Translations under genes and position numbers: made by a program
Notes under the pieces: generated by a model
The model's input: only the letters and a program-made list of their open reading frames with translations
What the model was told of the DNA's origin: nothing
The model's database searches: none
DNA from: Candidatus Gastranaerophilales bacterium
GTDB taxonomy: Bacteria; Cyanobacteriota; Vampirovibrionia; Gastranaerophilales; CAJFVJ01
Direction of reading: 5' to 3'
Assembly (NCBI GenBank): GCA_028694275.1
Contig: JAQUTS010000092.1
Location: 1-6,806 of the forward strand
DNA: 6,806 bases
Shown: positions 1 through 6,003 of the stretch, piece after piece
How positions within the stretch are numbered: position 1 is the first letter of the stretch
Layout of the letters: the number at the start of each line of letters is the position of its first letter

Positions 1-954
1 CAAGAATCTTATTGCTCTTGCTTGATAATATTTGATCGAAATATCATCAGGAGCCAGCATGCAAGCATGATTGAGCTTTTCAAGCGATGTTTTGTAGTCT
101 TCGAACTTTTGTAAACTCGCACCCCAGGATAGATAGAGAGTGGAGTGGTTTTTGTTGATTTTTTCAGCTGTCAGATAACAGTCTTCGCATTCTTCTCTCA
201 TTCCTTGCGCTGCAAAGGCTTCAGCCATAACAATGTAGCTTTCGACTTTCAGAGGAAAAAGATTGATGCTTTTTTTTGCGTTTTTAATCGCTTTTTCGTA
301 GTCTTTTTTCTTGAGATAACTTATTGCTATGTAGTAGTACGCCTCAAAGTTGTTTGGTGCTAGCTTTATGGTTTGTTTGAATTTTTCGATTGCTTCGTCA
401 TATTTATTTTGTTCAGCACAAACTACCCCCCACAAAAATACAGCTTGGGAATGCATCGGATTAAGCTCAAAAGCTTTGGCGAAGCTGTCTTCGGCTTTCT
501 TTTTGTTTTGAAGTTTTGCATATGAAATGCCCCAATTTACGTAAATATCGGGGTTTTTGGGTTCTATTCTTACGGCTGCTTTATATTTTTCCTCTGCTTC
601 TTGGGTTTCTCCGACTTCAATAAGCGTTGCTCCCCACAAAGAGTAAGCTTTCCAAGATTGAGAATCCAGCCTGACGGCTTTTTCAAATTTTTCTATTGCT
701 TTGAGATATTCTTTTTGTTTGGCGAGTGCTATGCCCCAGTTAATAAATGTTTCAGGGGATTTTAAAAGCATGTTTCCTGATGTCTCGAATTTTTCAAGAG
801 CAGAGTCCATATCTCCTCTTGTTGCCAAAAATATACCCCAATTCATATAAGCTTTTGAGGGAAGAATCACTTCTTTTCCGACTTGCTCATATGATTTTAT
901 CGAAGTATTGAACTTGTTTATTTCAGATATTATATTTTTGAAAAATCTTTTCAT
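1..954 (-). CDS. Tetratricopeptide-repeat (TPR) protein, C-terminus beyond the left edge
   Basis: An open frame of 318 codons runs from ATG at 954 to the window edge without a stop, so the gene is partial at its 3' end. After a short N-terminal stretch (residues 1-32, starting MKRFFKNIISE, no convincing signal peptide), eight TPR units follow in a perfect 34-residue register, with a ninth beginning at the edge. Each has the TPR pattern of small and large residues (G at 8, A at 20, F/Y at 24, A at 27, P at 32), for example KAIEKFEKAV and DEAIEKFKQTI. The usual Leu before Gly is Trp in six of eight units (W39, W73, W107, W141, W175, W277). TPR arrays are protein-protein scaffolds; the partner is unknown. 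The gene lies 33 bp after the Maf gene, in the same frame, so it is probably the operon's last known member, perhaps a cofactor of glycosylation or flagellar assembly (inference). No strong Shine-Dalgarno precedes the ATG; it is the first plausible start after the upstream stop. Confidence 0.9.
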   Translation of the reverse strand, partial: MKRFFKNIISEINKFNTSIKSYEQVGKEVILPSKAYMNWGIFLATRGDMDSALEKFETSGNMLLKSPETFINWGIALAKQKEYLKAIEKFEKAVRLDSQSWKAYSLWGATLIEVGETQEAEEKYKAAVRIEPKNPDIYVNWGISYAKLQNKKKAEDSFAKAFELNPMHSQAVFLWGVVCAEQNKYDEAIEKFKQTIKLAPNNFEAYYYIAISYLKKKDYEKAIKNAKKSINLFPLKVESYIVMAEAFAAQGMREECEDCYLTAEKINKNHSTLYLSWGASLQKFEDYKTSLEKLNHACMLAPDDISIKYYQARAIRFL

Positions 955-987
955 TTTAAACTGCCGGAATACCTTATATTTGTTAAA

Positions 988-2805
988 TTATAATATATCA
1001 ACTAAGACATCGACAGATTCTTTTGTTTTTTCAAACAAAGCAAGGTCGAGATTTAAATTTCCAAGAAGTTTTTCAAGTGTCATTTGGGTTTCTTTGTGAT
1101 AATTGCTTATGAAATCAGTAACTTCTGCTTGCATATAAGTGGATAATACCAAGTCTTGAGAACATAATGATCTGACTTTTGAACATGTTTCCACGTTGTG
1201 ATTAAAAAGTTTTTGGAAATTTTCAATATTAGGCTTGTCTAATGAAAGTTCTGTAATCATTCCTTGGGTGGCCAAAATAGCACTGTCTATTGTGGCTTTA
1301 TTTTCACTGTAGAGCTCTTTTTCTGAGGATAATATTTTTTCTGCTATTTGTTTGTATTCTTTTAGTGCTTTGTTGTCTGCGGTTTTTAGTATTTCATCAA
1401 TATTTATGGCTGTTTCTTTTGATAATTTGATTGCTTCATCAATACTCAAATATGTCATTCCGTTAATCAGAGCTCCTTTTAGGGCCGTGTTGACGAAATT
1501 GATTTCAGGATTGGAATTGATAAGTTTTTCAAATTCTCTGGCAAATAGCATATAATCTTCTCTTGAAGTTATTTGTTTTCCGTCGGCTGATGTGACAGTA
1601 GTTGTTTTGGTAGCATAAGCACCTATTTTGTTTTTTATTATTACCATGTTTTCTTTTTTGTCAAATTCCGCTTTGGTATCATCAGACGCATAAGCTTTGC
1701 CCCCTGTAAGAGCGAGATCCATTCCTGAGAAGATAATGTCTTTGCATCCAAGAATTTTGGCAAGTTCAAACCCCAAAAGTACAACTGATGGCACGGCTTG
1801 GTGCTGTGTGATTTTTTCTTTTGTGAGGTTATTTATGATCTCATTTGATATACGGTCGACAAAAGAGAAGTAAATAAACTTGTTTTTTGTTTCTAATGAA
1901 TCCATCGAAATATCTGCTCTTGATTCAATCACAAGGTTTATATCTTTGAGGGTTTCTTGGTCTTGAGATATTTTGTGCATTTGGTTTAGTGAATCTGCAA
2001 CCACCACAAAGTCAGGTTTTATACCGTTTTTGGCAAGTGTTGATACTGCAGGCAGGATAGCTATTTTGATAAATTTGTCTTGAGATTCTTTTATTTTGGC
2101 AATGTCATCAAGCAAAGATGGGCCTGCGCTCAGGATTATTGCCGGTTTGCCTTGAGCTTTGTCTTGAAGCATTTCCACAGGTTTGTATTTTTCGATATTT
2201 TTTGTTCTTTGAATCAAATTTACTGTAGTGGGTTTTGCAAAAGTTAATACAGTGTTATGGTCAATATTTTTATCTTTGACCACTTTGTAGATATTGCCTG
2301 AAAATTTCAACAAAATATCTTGCCCGAAATTCAAATAAGAAGGCAAGAAAAGAACTTCTACTTTGTCTCCGGGAAAATATTTTTTTTCAAAATATGAAAT
2401 AGCTTCTTCTTCTGTTTGGGCAAAAAACACCCTTTCGTCCGCAATTTCGTTAACAAAATCTACGTTTTCAAAGACAAATCTGAGGATATCCAACGATGGC
2501 TCATAGACGAGTATTCTTGATGGAGCGTTGACATAGGCTCTTTTGAACAAATACCCGAGGCCAAGTCCGTAAATAACCTGAATGTCTGTTTCTTTGAGGT
2601 CATTTTTTACGGTTTTGAACCATACCGCTTTTGATTCGCGAAGAGGATCTTCATTGGAGTGAAGTAAAATGCCTTTGTGAGAAATGATGAAGTTTTTTGA
2701 TTCTGATTCAAAAACTTCTATATCTTTTATTTCCGTATGCGCTGATATTTTTGCCGCAAGTTCGGGGTTTCTTTTTTCCAATTCTTTTATATTCTGTTCA
2801 AGCAT
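988..2805 (-). CDS. Maf-type motility-associated glycosyltransferase (DUF115/6-hydroxymethylpterin pyrophosphokinase MptE-like)
   Basis: A 605-residue protein of the Maf (motility accessory factor) family, whose members transfer nonulosonic acids such as pseudaminic, legionaminic or sialic acid onto flagellin Ser/Thr in the cytoplasm. The N-terminal part has a nucleotide-fold-like segment, YGLGLGYL (79-86) followed by YEPS (101-104), typical of Maf N-terminal domains. The central DUF115 domain begins at PAIILSAGPSL (221-231), with the family GPSL motif, then GIKPDFVVVADS (261-272) and GMDLALTGGKAY (361-372). The region after about 455 is predicted helical. Length fits the family. The ATG at 2805 has a good AGGTGG Shine-Dalgarno (2811-2816) with a 5-base spacer, overlapping the stop of the upstream phosphatase, which suggests translational coupling. 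Its place behind a NeuB homologue and a FliO homologue supports a flagellin-modifying role. The exact donor sugar cannot be read from the sequence. Confidence 0.88.
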   Translation of the reverse strand: MLEQNIKELEKRNPELAAKISAHTEIKDIEVFESESKNFIISHKGILLHSNEDPLRESKAVWFKTVKNDLKETDIQVIYGLGLGYLFKRAYVNAPSRILVYEPSLDILRFVFENVDFVNEIADERVFFAQTEEEAISYFEKKYFPGDKVEVLFLPSYLNFGQDILLKFSGNIYKVVKDKNIDHNTVLTFAKPTTVNLIQRTKNIEKYKPVEMLQDKAQGKPAIILSAGPSLLDDIAKIKESQDKFIKIAILPAVSTLAKNGIKPDFVVVADSLNQMHKISQDQETLKDINLVIESRADISMDSLETKNKFIYFSFVDRISNEIINNLTKEKITQHQAVPSVVLLGFELAKILGCKDIIFSGMDLALTGGKAYASDDTKAEFDKKENMVIIKNKIGAYATKTTTVTSADGKQITSREDYMLFAREFEKLINSNPEINFVNTALKGALINGMTYLSIDEAIKLSKETAINIDEILKTADNKALKEYKQIAEKILSSEKELYSENKATIDSAILATQGMITELSLDKPNIENFQKLFNHNVETCSKVRSLCSQDLVLSTYMQAEVTDFISNYHKETQMTLEKLLGNLNLDLALFEKTKESVDVLVDIL

Positions 2806-2814
2806 TTAATCCAC

Positions 2815-3309
2815 CTAATCTAAAATACTGTCAACAACTTCTCTTATCACTCCAAAGCCCCCTTGGGTCTTTGTTATTATTATATCACTAATTTCTTTTC
2901 TGAGTTTATAGTTGGCATCAGGGGTTGTTATGGGTGTTTTACATAGTTTTAGTGCGTTGATATCATTGATATCATCCCCTACATAGCAGATTTCATCAGG
3001 ACTTAGTGAGTATTTGTCCATGATTTTTTTTAGAGCTTCATTTTTTTGGTCAAATTTTAGTCCTTGATATACATCTTCGAGATTGAATTTTTTTGCCAAA
3101 GTATTTATGGCTTCGCCTGAGTCACCAGATATTATGGCGAATTTCCCTCCATTTTTCAGCCAGATGGAAATCCCCATAATATCTTTGTAGTTTATTTTTT
3201 TGAAACTTTCATCTCCTTTGCAAGACAAATAAAGTCCGCCATCTGTCAAAATACCGTCAAAATCTGTGGCGATAAGTTTTATTTTGTCTTTGTGGGGGAG
3301 ATTTAGCAT
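2815..3309 (-). CDS. KdsC-type HAD phosphatase (nonulosonate-9-phosphate or KDO-8-phosphate phosphatase-like)
   Basis: A 164-residue capless HAD-superfamily phosphatase of the KdsC/C0 type. All four HAD motifs are visible. Motif I is DFDGILTDG (16-24), with nucleophile D16 and acid/base D18. Motif II is S61 in IISGD, motif III is K89 after YQGLKFDQ, and motif IV is GDDIND (111-116). The tail GGFGVIREVVDSIL (150-163) matches the C-terminal tail that KdsC tetramers insert into the neighbouring active site. Family members remove phosphate from KDO-8-P, or from KDN-9-P or Neu5Ac-9-P. Next to a NeuB homologue the second role is more likely (inference). I chose ATG at 3309, which overlaps the neuB stop by 7 bp (ATGCTAA). 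An upstream in-frame ATG at 3369 would add 20 basic residues not expected in this family and a 67-bp overlap. The Shine-Dalgarno at 3309 is weak (purine-rich AGAAAGAAAA), consistent with re-initiation. Confidence 0.85.
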   Translation of the reverse strand: MLNLPHKDKIKLIATDFDGILTDGGLYLSCKGDESFKKINYKDIMGISIWLKNGGKFAIISGDSGEAINTLAKKFNLEDVYQGLKFDQKNEALKKIMDKYSLSPDEICYVGDDINDINALKLCKTPITTPDANYKLRKEISDIIITKTQGGFGVIREVVDSILD

Positions 3310-4184
3310 AAGATGGTTTTCTTTCTGCGAAGTTTTTCTATGATTGGTTTTTCGTCGGAATAAACACATTTTTTGCCTGTTCCAAGTATATTTGGAATCA
3401 TTCTTATGTCACGGATTAATTTGTGAAGACCTTCCGGCTCTAAGCTTGCAGCGTGATCAGATCCCCACATTGCTCTATCAAGTGTTATGTGTCTTTCTAC
3501 TACGCAAGCACCCAGCCCTGCAGCTAAAAATGAAGGCGCAATACCTCTTTCATGCCCTGAGTAGCCGACAAGTGTTTGGTATCTTTCTTTGAACTGAGGA
3601 ATTACAAGCAAATTAAGCTCATTGTTTTCGCTTGGGTATGTTGCTGTGCATTGCAGAAGAATAGTGTTTTCTGTTCCCAAAATTTCCATAGCGGAATCTA
3701 TTTCTTCGAGTGTACTCATTCCTGTTGCAAGGATAATGGGCTTGCCTTTTGATTTTGTATAAAGCAAAAGATCCTTGTCTGTAAGGCAAGCGGATGCAAT
3801 TTTGTAAGCAGGCGGGTTGAATTGTTCTATAAAATCAACAGATTCTTCATCCCAGCAAGAAGCAATCCACATAATTCCTCTTTCGCGGCAATAGTTGTTG
3901 ATTTCTTCATATTCTTCAAAACCAAACTCCAAACCTCTTTTGAGATCGCCGTTGGTTTCGCCGAATGGGTTTGGCCTTGGTCTTGCAAGTTCTTCTTGTG
4001 TGTAGACAACATCCACAGTTCTTTTTTGGAATTTTACCGCATTACAGCCTGATTCTACAGCCAGGTCGATTAGTTTTTTGGCAAGATTAATGTCGCCGTT
4101 GTGGTTGATGCCGATTTCTGCAATAAAGAAGCAAGGTTGATTATCACCAACCAGTTTATTGCCGATTTGAATAGTTTTATTCAT
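3303..4184 (-). CDS. neuB: NeuB-family nonulosonate (N-acetylneuraminate-like) synthase, short form without SAF domain
   Basis: A 293-residue TIM-barrel synthase that condenses phosphoenolpyruvate with a six-carbon amino sugar or sugar phosphate to make a nine-carbon acidic sugar. Family motifs run in order: AEIGINHNGD (22-31), VKFQKR (50-55), YKIAS (127-131), ATGMS (153-157), QCTATYPS (178-185), GYSGHE (207-212), ERHITLD (230-236) and DHAASLEP (243-250). H211 and H232 match the two His ligands of the active-site metal in characterised NeuB. Well-studied NeuB, LegI and PseI enzymes are about 335-350 residues, with a C-terminal SAF/antifreeze-like domain; this protein ends just after EKLRRKKTIL, where that domain would start. 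The ATG at 4184 has a strong AAGGCGGT Shine-Dalgarno (4190-4197) inside the end of fliO and overlaps the fliO stop by 8 bp. The product (sialic, legionaminic, pseudaminic or KDN type) is not determined by these motifs. Confidence 0.9.
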   Translation of the reverse strand: MNKTIQIGNKLVGDNQPCFFIAEIGINHNGDINLAKKLIDLAVESGCNAVKFQKRTVDVVYTQEELARPRPNPFGETNGDLKRGLEFGFEEYEEINNYCRERGIMWIASCWDEESVDFIEQFNPPAYKIASACLTDKDLLLYTKSKGKPIILATGMSTLEEIDSAMEILGTENTILLQCTATYPSENNELNLLVIPQFKERYQTLVGYSGHERGIAPSFLAAGLGACVVERHITLDRAMWGSDHAASLEPEGLHKLIRDIRMIPNILGTGKKCVYSDEKPIIEKLRRKKTILC

Positions 4185-4671
4185 CAGAGACCGCCTTTTC
4201 TTGTTTAATATCTCTCAGTTCTTTCAAAAGAGAAATCTGAGTATTGGTTGAACCTATAAGTACTCTTTCACCGTCAACTTCTACTATGTGCAAAAATTTA
4301 TTTTGCCCCATAGGAGCGGTAGAAAGTATTTTTATGTCATTTTTTTTGAGTTGTTGGGAGGCAAGGACTTTGTCCAGTGCTTTTTTGCCGTATTTGCTGT
4401 AAGCCCAGGCAAGGACAAGCATAATCAAAACAAGCGTTATCAGATTTGCAAAAACTTCACCCGTTGAAGGTAATGCATTGTTATGTTTTTTTGTTATTTG
4501 CTCAATGGGTGTATTGGCAATGTCATCAACCGGTGATGGCTCTATTTTTTGAATATCTGTATTTTGTATTTGTGTGGACGGGGCATTGTCTGCTATACAA
4601 ATATTATTTCCTTGGGCATAAATACAAAAAGATAGTATTGCTACCAATAAAATATAGCTTATTTTTTTCAA
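4177..4671 (-). CDS. fliO: FliO-like flagellar type III export membrane protein
   Basis: A 164-residue protein with an N-terminal signal-like hydrophobic stretch (MKKISYILLVAILSFCIYAQ), a Pro/Gln/Asn-rich segment thought to be outside the membrane (about 21-72), one transmembrane helix (about 73-92) and a cytoplasmic domain. That domain carries the FliO signature ILSTAPMGQNKFLHIVEV, then GERVLIGSTNTQISLLKEL (to about 152). FliO helps assemble the FliP ring of the flagellar export gate. I chose the TTG at 4671 because it directly follows an AAAGGGGGT Shine-Dalgarno (4675-4683) and gives a compact signal peptide. A second in-frame TTG at 4725, with AAGGA (4731-4735) five bases upstream, would add 18 residues and cannot be excluded. 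It is the first gene of the operon and overlaps neuB by 8 bp. FliO usually sits beside fliP, fliQ and fliR; here it heads a sugar-modification operon. The family is poorly conserved, so the call rests on layout, signature and context. Confidence 0.8.
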   Translation of the reverse strand: MKKISYILLVAILSFCIYAQGNNICIADNAPSTQIQNTDIQKIEPSPVDDIANTPIEQITKKHNNALPSTGEVFANLITLVLIMLVLAWAYSKYGKKALDKVLASQQLKKNDIKILSTAPMGQNKFLHIVEVDGERVLIGSTNTQISLLKELRDIKQEKAVSDE

Positions 4672-4674
4672 CTG

Positions 4675-4683
4675 ACCCCCTTT
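4675..4683 (-). promoter_or_regulatory. Shine-Dalgarno deciding the fliO TTG start
   Basis: On the minus strand AAAGGGGGT stands three bases before TTG at 4671. It can pair with the 16S tail over eight positions with one G:U. It supports the internal TTG over the upstream TTG at 4725, although that one also has an AAGGA at a usable distance. Confidence 0.6.
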
Positions 4684-4770
4684 GAATTTCTTTAATACCT
4701 GCAGTGTTTTTATATGATAACCCAAAGAAATCCTTTTTGCATGGGCTATTTATTTGAGGTGGTATAAATC

Positions 4771-4779
4771 ATTCTATCA
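4771..4779 (-). promoter_or_regulatory. Candidate extended -10 promoter for the fliO operon
   Basis: On the minus strand the bases read TGATAGAAT, a TGn extension plus a -10 box matching TATAAT in five of six positions. The -35 region is a T-rich run with no clear TTGACA, which extended -10 promoters tolerate. Transcription would begin near 4764, giving a leader of roughly 90 bases to the TTG at 4671. AT-rich DNA produces such matches by chance, so this is only a candidate. Confidence 0.35.
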
Positions 4780-4889
4780 GCAGATGCTCTAAAAATAAAA
4801 AATGTGTAGATATGTTTTAACAAATACCTAAAAGTCGCCATTACAGTTTATTTTTTTATGTTAAGAACACTTGGTAATCTAAAAAACGT

Positions 4890-4912
4890 AAAGTTTCCCC
4901 ACCGGAAAGTTT
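4890..4912 (+). repeat. AAAGTTT direct repeat with embedded TTTCC/GGAAA inverted repeat, possible operator
   Basis: AAAGTTT occurs at 4890-4896 and again at 4906-4912, 16 bp start to start. Between and overlapping them, TTTCC (4894-4898) and GGAAA (4904-4908) form an inverted repeat with a 5-base spacer, CCACC. The element covers the place where a -35 box would be for the TATAAT at 4920-4925, and no TTGACA-like box is present, so an activator or repressor could bind here (inference). It is also one of the few GC-richer patches in this AT-rich spacer. Confidence 0.4.
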
Positions 4913-4919
4913 TTTGCAA

Positions 4920-4925
4920 TATAAT
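4920..4925 (+). promoter_or_regulatory. Perfect TATAAT -10 box abutting the histidine kinase start
   Basis: TATAAT ends six bases before the ATG at 4932. A start site seven bases downstream of the box falls on the A of that ATG, giving a leaderless message. There is no -35 match 16-18 bp upstream (CCCC-rich) and no Shine-Dalgarno before the ATG. Chance occurrence in AT-rich DNA is possible. Confidence 0.45.
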
Positions 4926-4931
4926 AGTTCT

Positions 4932-5906
4932 ATGGATATTCTTTTTTTAGTATTAATAGTTGTTCTTTTGTTATTGCTGTTTTTTGTGGTTCTTTACCGA
5001 ATGGAACACAAAAAAAGAATCACGCTTACCAAATTTTTGAACAGAATTTCGATTACGGCGCAAGAAGTTCGCTACGGCAATCTTTCAAGACGTTTGAGGT
5101 CGTCTTTGACCACAGATACTAAGCTTATTGCCGAAAATATCAACCGAATGATAGAGGCTCTGACAGATAGAGAACTTATGATTAAGGCATATCAAATGGA
5201 GCTTGAAGAACAAAAACATGATCTTGAGGAGCTTGTCAAAATTCAGCAGGATTTCACTGCAACTTTGACCCATGATCTCAAGGTGCCTATTTTGGCAGAA
5301 ATTAATGCCTTGAAGCTGTTTTCAAAAGAGTCTTTTGGCTCAATAACTTCTCAGCAAAAAGATGTAATAAAAAGTATGATAAAAAATAACGAAGAACTTT
5401 TATTTTTGGTAAATACACTCCTTGATACCTGCAAAAACAGATCAGGAGCTCTGAAAATCAGTAAAAATACCGAATCATTGGCTGAGACGATAAATGAGTC
5501 GATTGAAGAAGTTTCTTTTTTGGTAAAAAAACACGCTATTAATTTTGTGCCGCCAAAGAAGCCTTTGATGTTGGATTTTGACAAAATAGAAATAAAACGA
5601 GTTATCAAAAACCTTCTTAATAATGCTATTTCTCACACAAAAGAAGACGGCGTGATTTGTGTGGAAATTGTTTTAAGAAAAAAAGAAGTGGAAGTGATAG
5701 TTATTGATAATGGCCGCGGTATAGCTGTTTCTGATTTGGATAAGGTTTTTGAAAAATATTTTTCTACTGCCAAAAAAATGAGAAAAGTCGGAACAGGATT
5801 GGGACTTTTTCTTTCCAAACAAATTATAGAAAAGCATGGCGGACGTATTTGGGCGGAATCAGAAGAAGGAAAAGGTTCAAGATTCCACTTTACATTACCT
5901 TTTTGA
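4932..5906 (+). CDS. Membrane-bound sensor histidine kinase
   Basis: A 324-residue two-component sensor kinase. One strongly hydrophobic N-terminal helix (3-22) is followed directly by a basic segment, so there is no periplasmic sensor domain. Residues about 40-78 (GNLSRRL then NRMIEAL) resemble a HAMP-like linker, and 80-105 look like a coiled coil. The dimerisation domain has the H-box TLTHDLKVP, with phospho-acceptor H114. The ATPase domain shows the N box NLLNNA (227-232), G1 DNGRGI (259-264), the F box around VFEKYFS and G2 GTGLGL (287-292), and ends in RFHFTLPF. All catalytic features look intact. The input is likely membrane-associated or cytoplasmic. Its natural partner is the NarL-type regulator 97 bp downstream on the same strand. 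I chose ATG 4932, where the membrane helix begins; an in-frame TTG at 4914, preceded by a weak GGAAAG, would add six residues. The H-box context resembles cyanobacterial kinases. Confidence 0.9.
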   Translation: MDILFLVLIVVLLLLLFFVVLYRMEHKKRITLTKFLNRISITAQEVRYGNLSRRLRSSLTTDTKLIAENINRMIEALTDRELMIKAYQMELEEQKHDLEELVKIQQDFTATLTHDLKVPILAEINALKLFSKESFGSITSQQKDVIKSMIKNNEELLFLVNTLLDTCKNRSGALKISKNTESLAETINESIEEVSFLVKKHAINFVPPKKPLMLDFDKIEIKRVIKNLLNNAISHTKEDGVICVEIVLRKKEVEVIVIDNGRGIAVSDLDKVFEKYFSTAKKMRKVGTGLGLFLSKQIIEKHGGRIWAESEEGKGSRFHFTLPF

Positions 5907-5945
5907 GGTTTTTTTGGGTCAAGAGTGTTATTTTTGTAAAAAACT

Positions 5946-5974
5946 TTGCTAAAAAATCAAGATAACTATATAAT
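5946..5974 (+). promoter_or_regulatory. Sigma70-type promoter for the NarL-family regulator
   Basis: TTGCTA (5946-5951) and a perfect TATAAT (5969-5974) are separated by exactly 17 bp, in the 97-bp gap after the kinase stop. Transcription would start near 5981 and give a leader of about 23 bases before the GTG at 6004. The regulators can therefore be expressed apart from the kinase. I see no stem-loop with a T-run strong enough to call a terminator in this gap. Confidence 0.6.
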
Positions 5975-6003
5975 AAAATTAAAATACTAACTAAGGGCCG
6001 GTT

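Noticed and set aside
145..363. Plus-strand frames inside the minus-strand operon (for example 145-363, 1352-1555, 3822-4052)
   Set aside because: They are antisense to well-supported genes with full domain motifs, have biased low-complexity composition and no ribosome sites.
3310..3369. Longer N-terminus for the HAD phosphatase starting at 3369
   Set aside because: The added residues are basic and unlike the family, lie wholly within the end of neuB, and the ATG at 3309 gives the usual short lead into the DFDG motif.
4698..4739. Short minus-strand frame starting at an ATG just upstream of fliO, about ten codons, as a possible leader peptide
   Set aside because: No Shine-Dalgarno in front, no run of regulatory codons and no attenuator hairpin; likely chance.
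4748..4769. Inverted repeat ATTTAT-N10-ATAAAT in the divergent spacer
   Set aside because: Six-base AT-only arms with a ten-base loop are expected by chance in DNA this AT-rich; no T-run follows, so not a terminator.
4774..4781. GCTGATAG on the minus strand, resembling the flagellar sigma28 -10 box GCCGATAA
   Set aside because: No TAAA-like -35 occurs 14-16 bp upstream (the position is a T-run), so a sigma28 promoter is not supported; the overlapping extended -10 TGATAGAAT is a simpler reading.
5907..5968. T-rich stretch after the kinase stop as a possible terminator
   Set aside because: Only AT pairs with bulges can be drawn; no GC-containing stem before a T-run.
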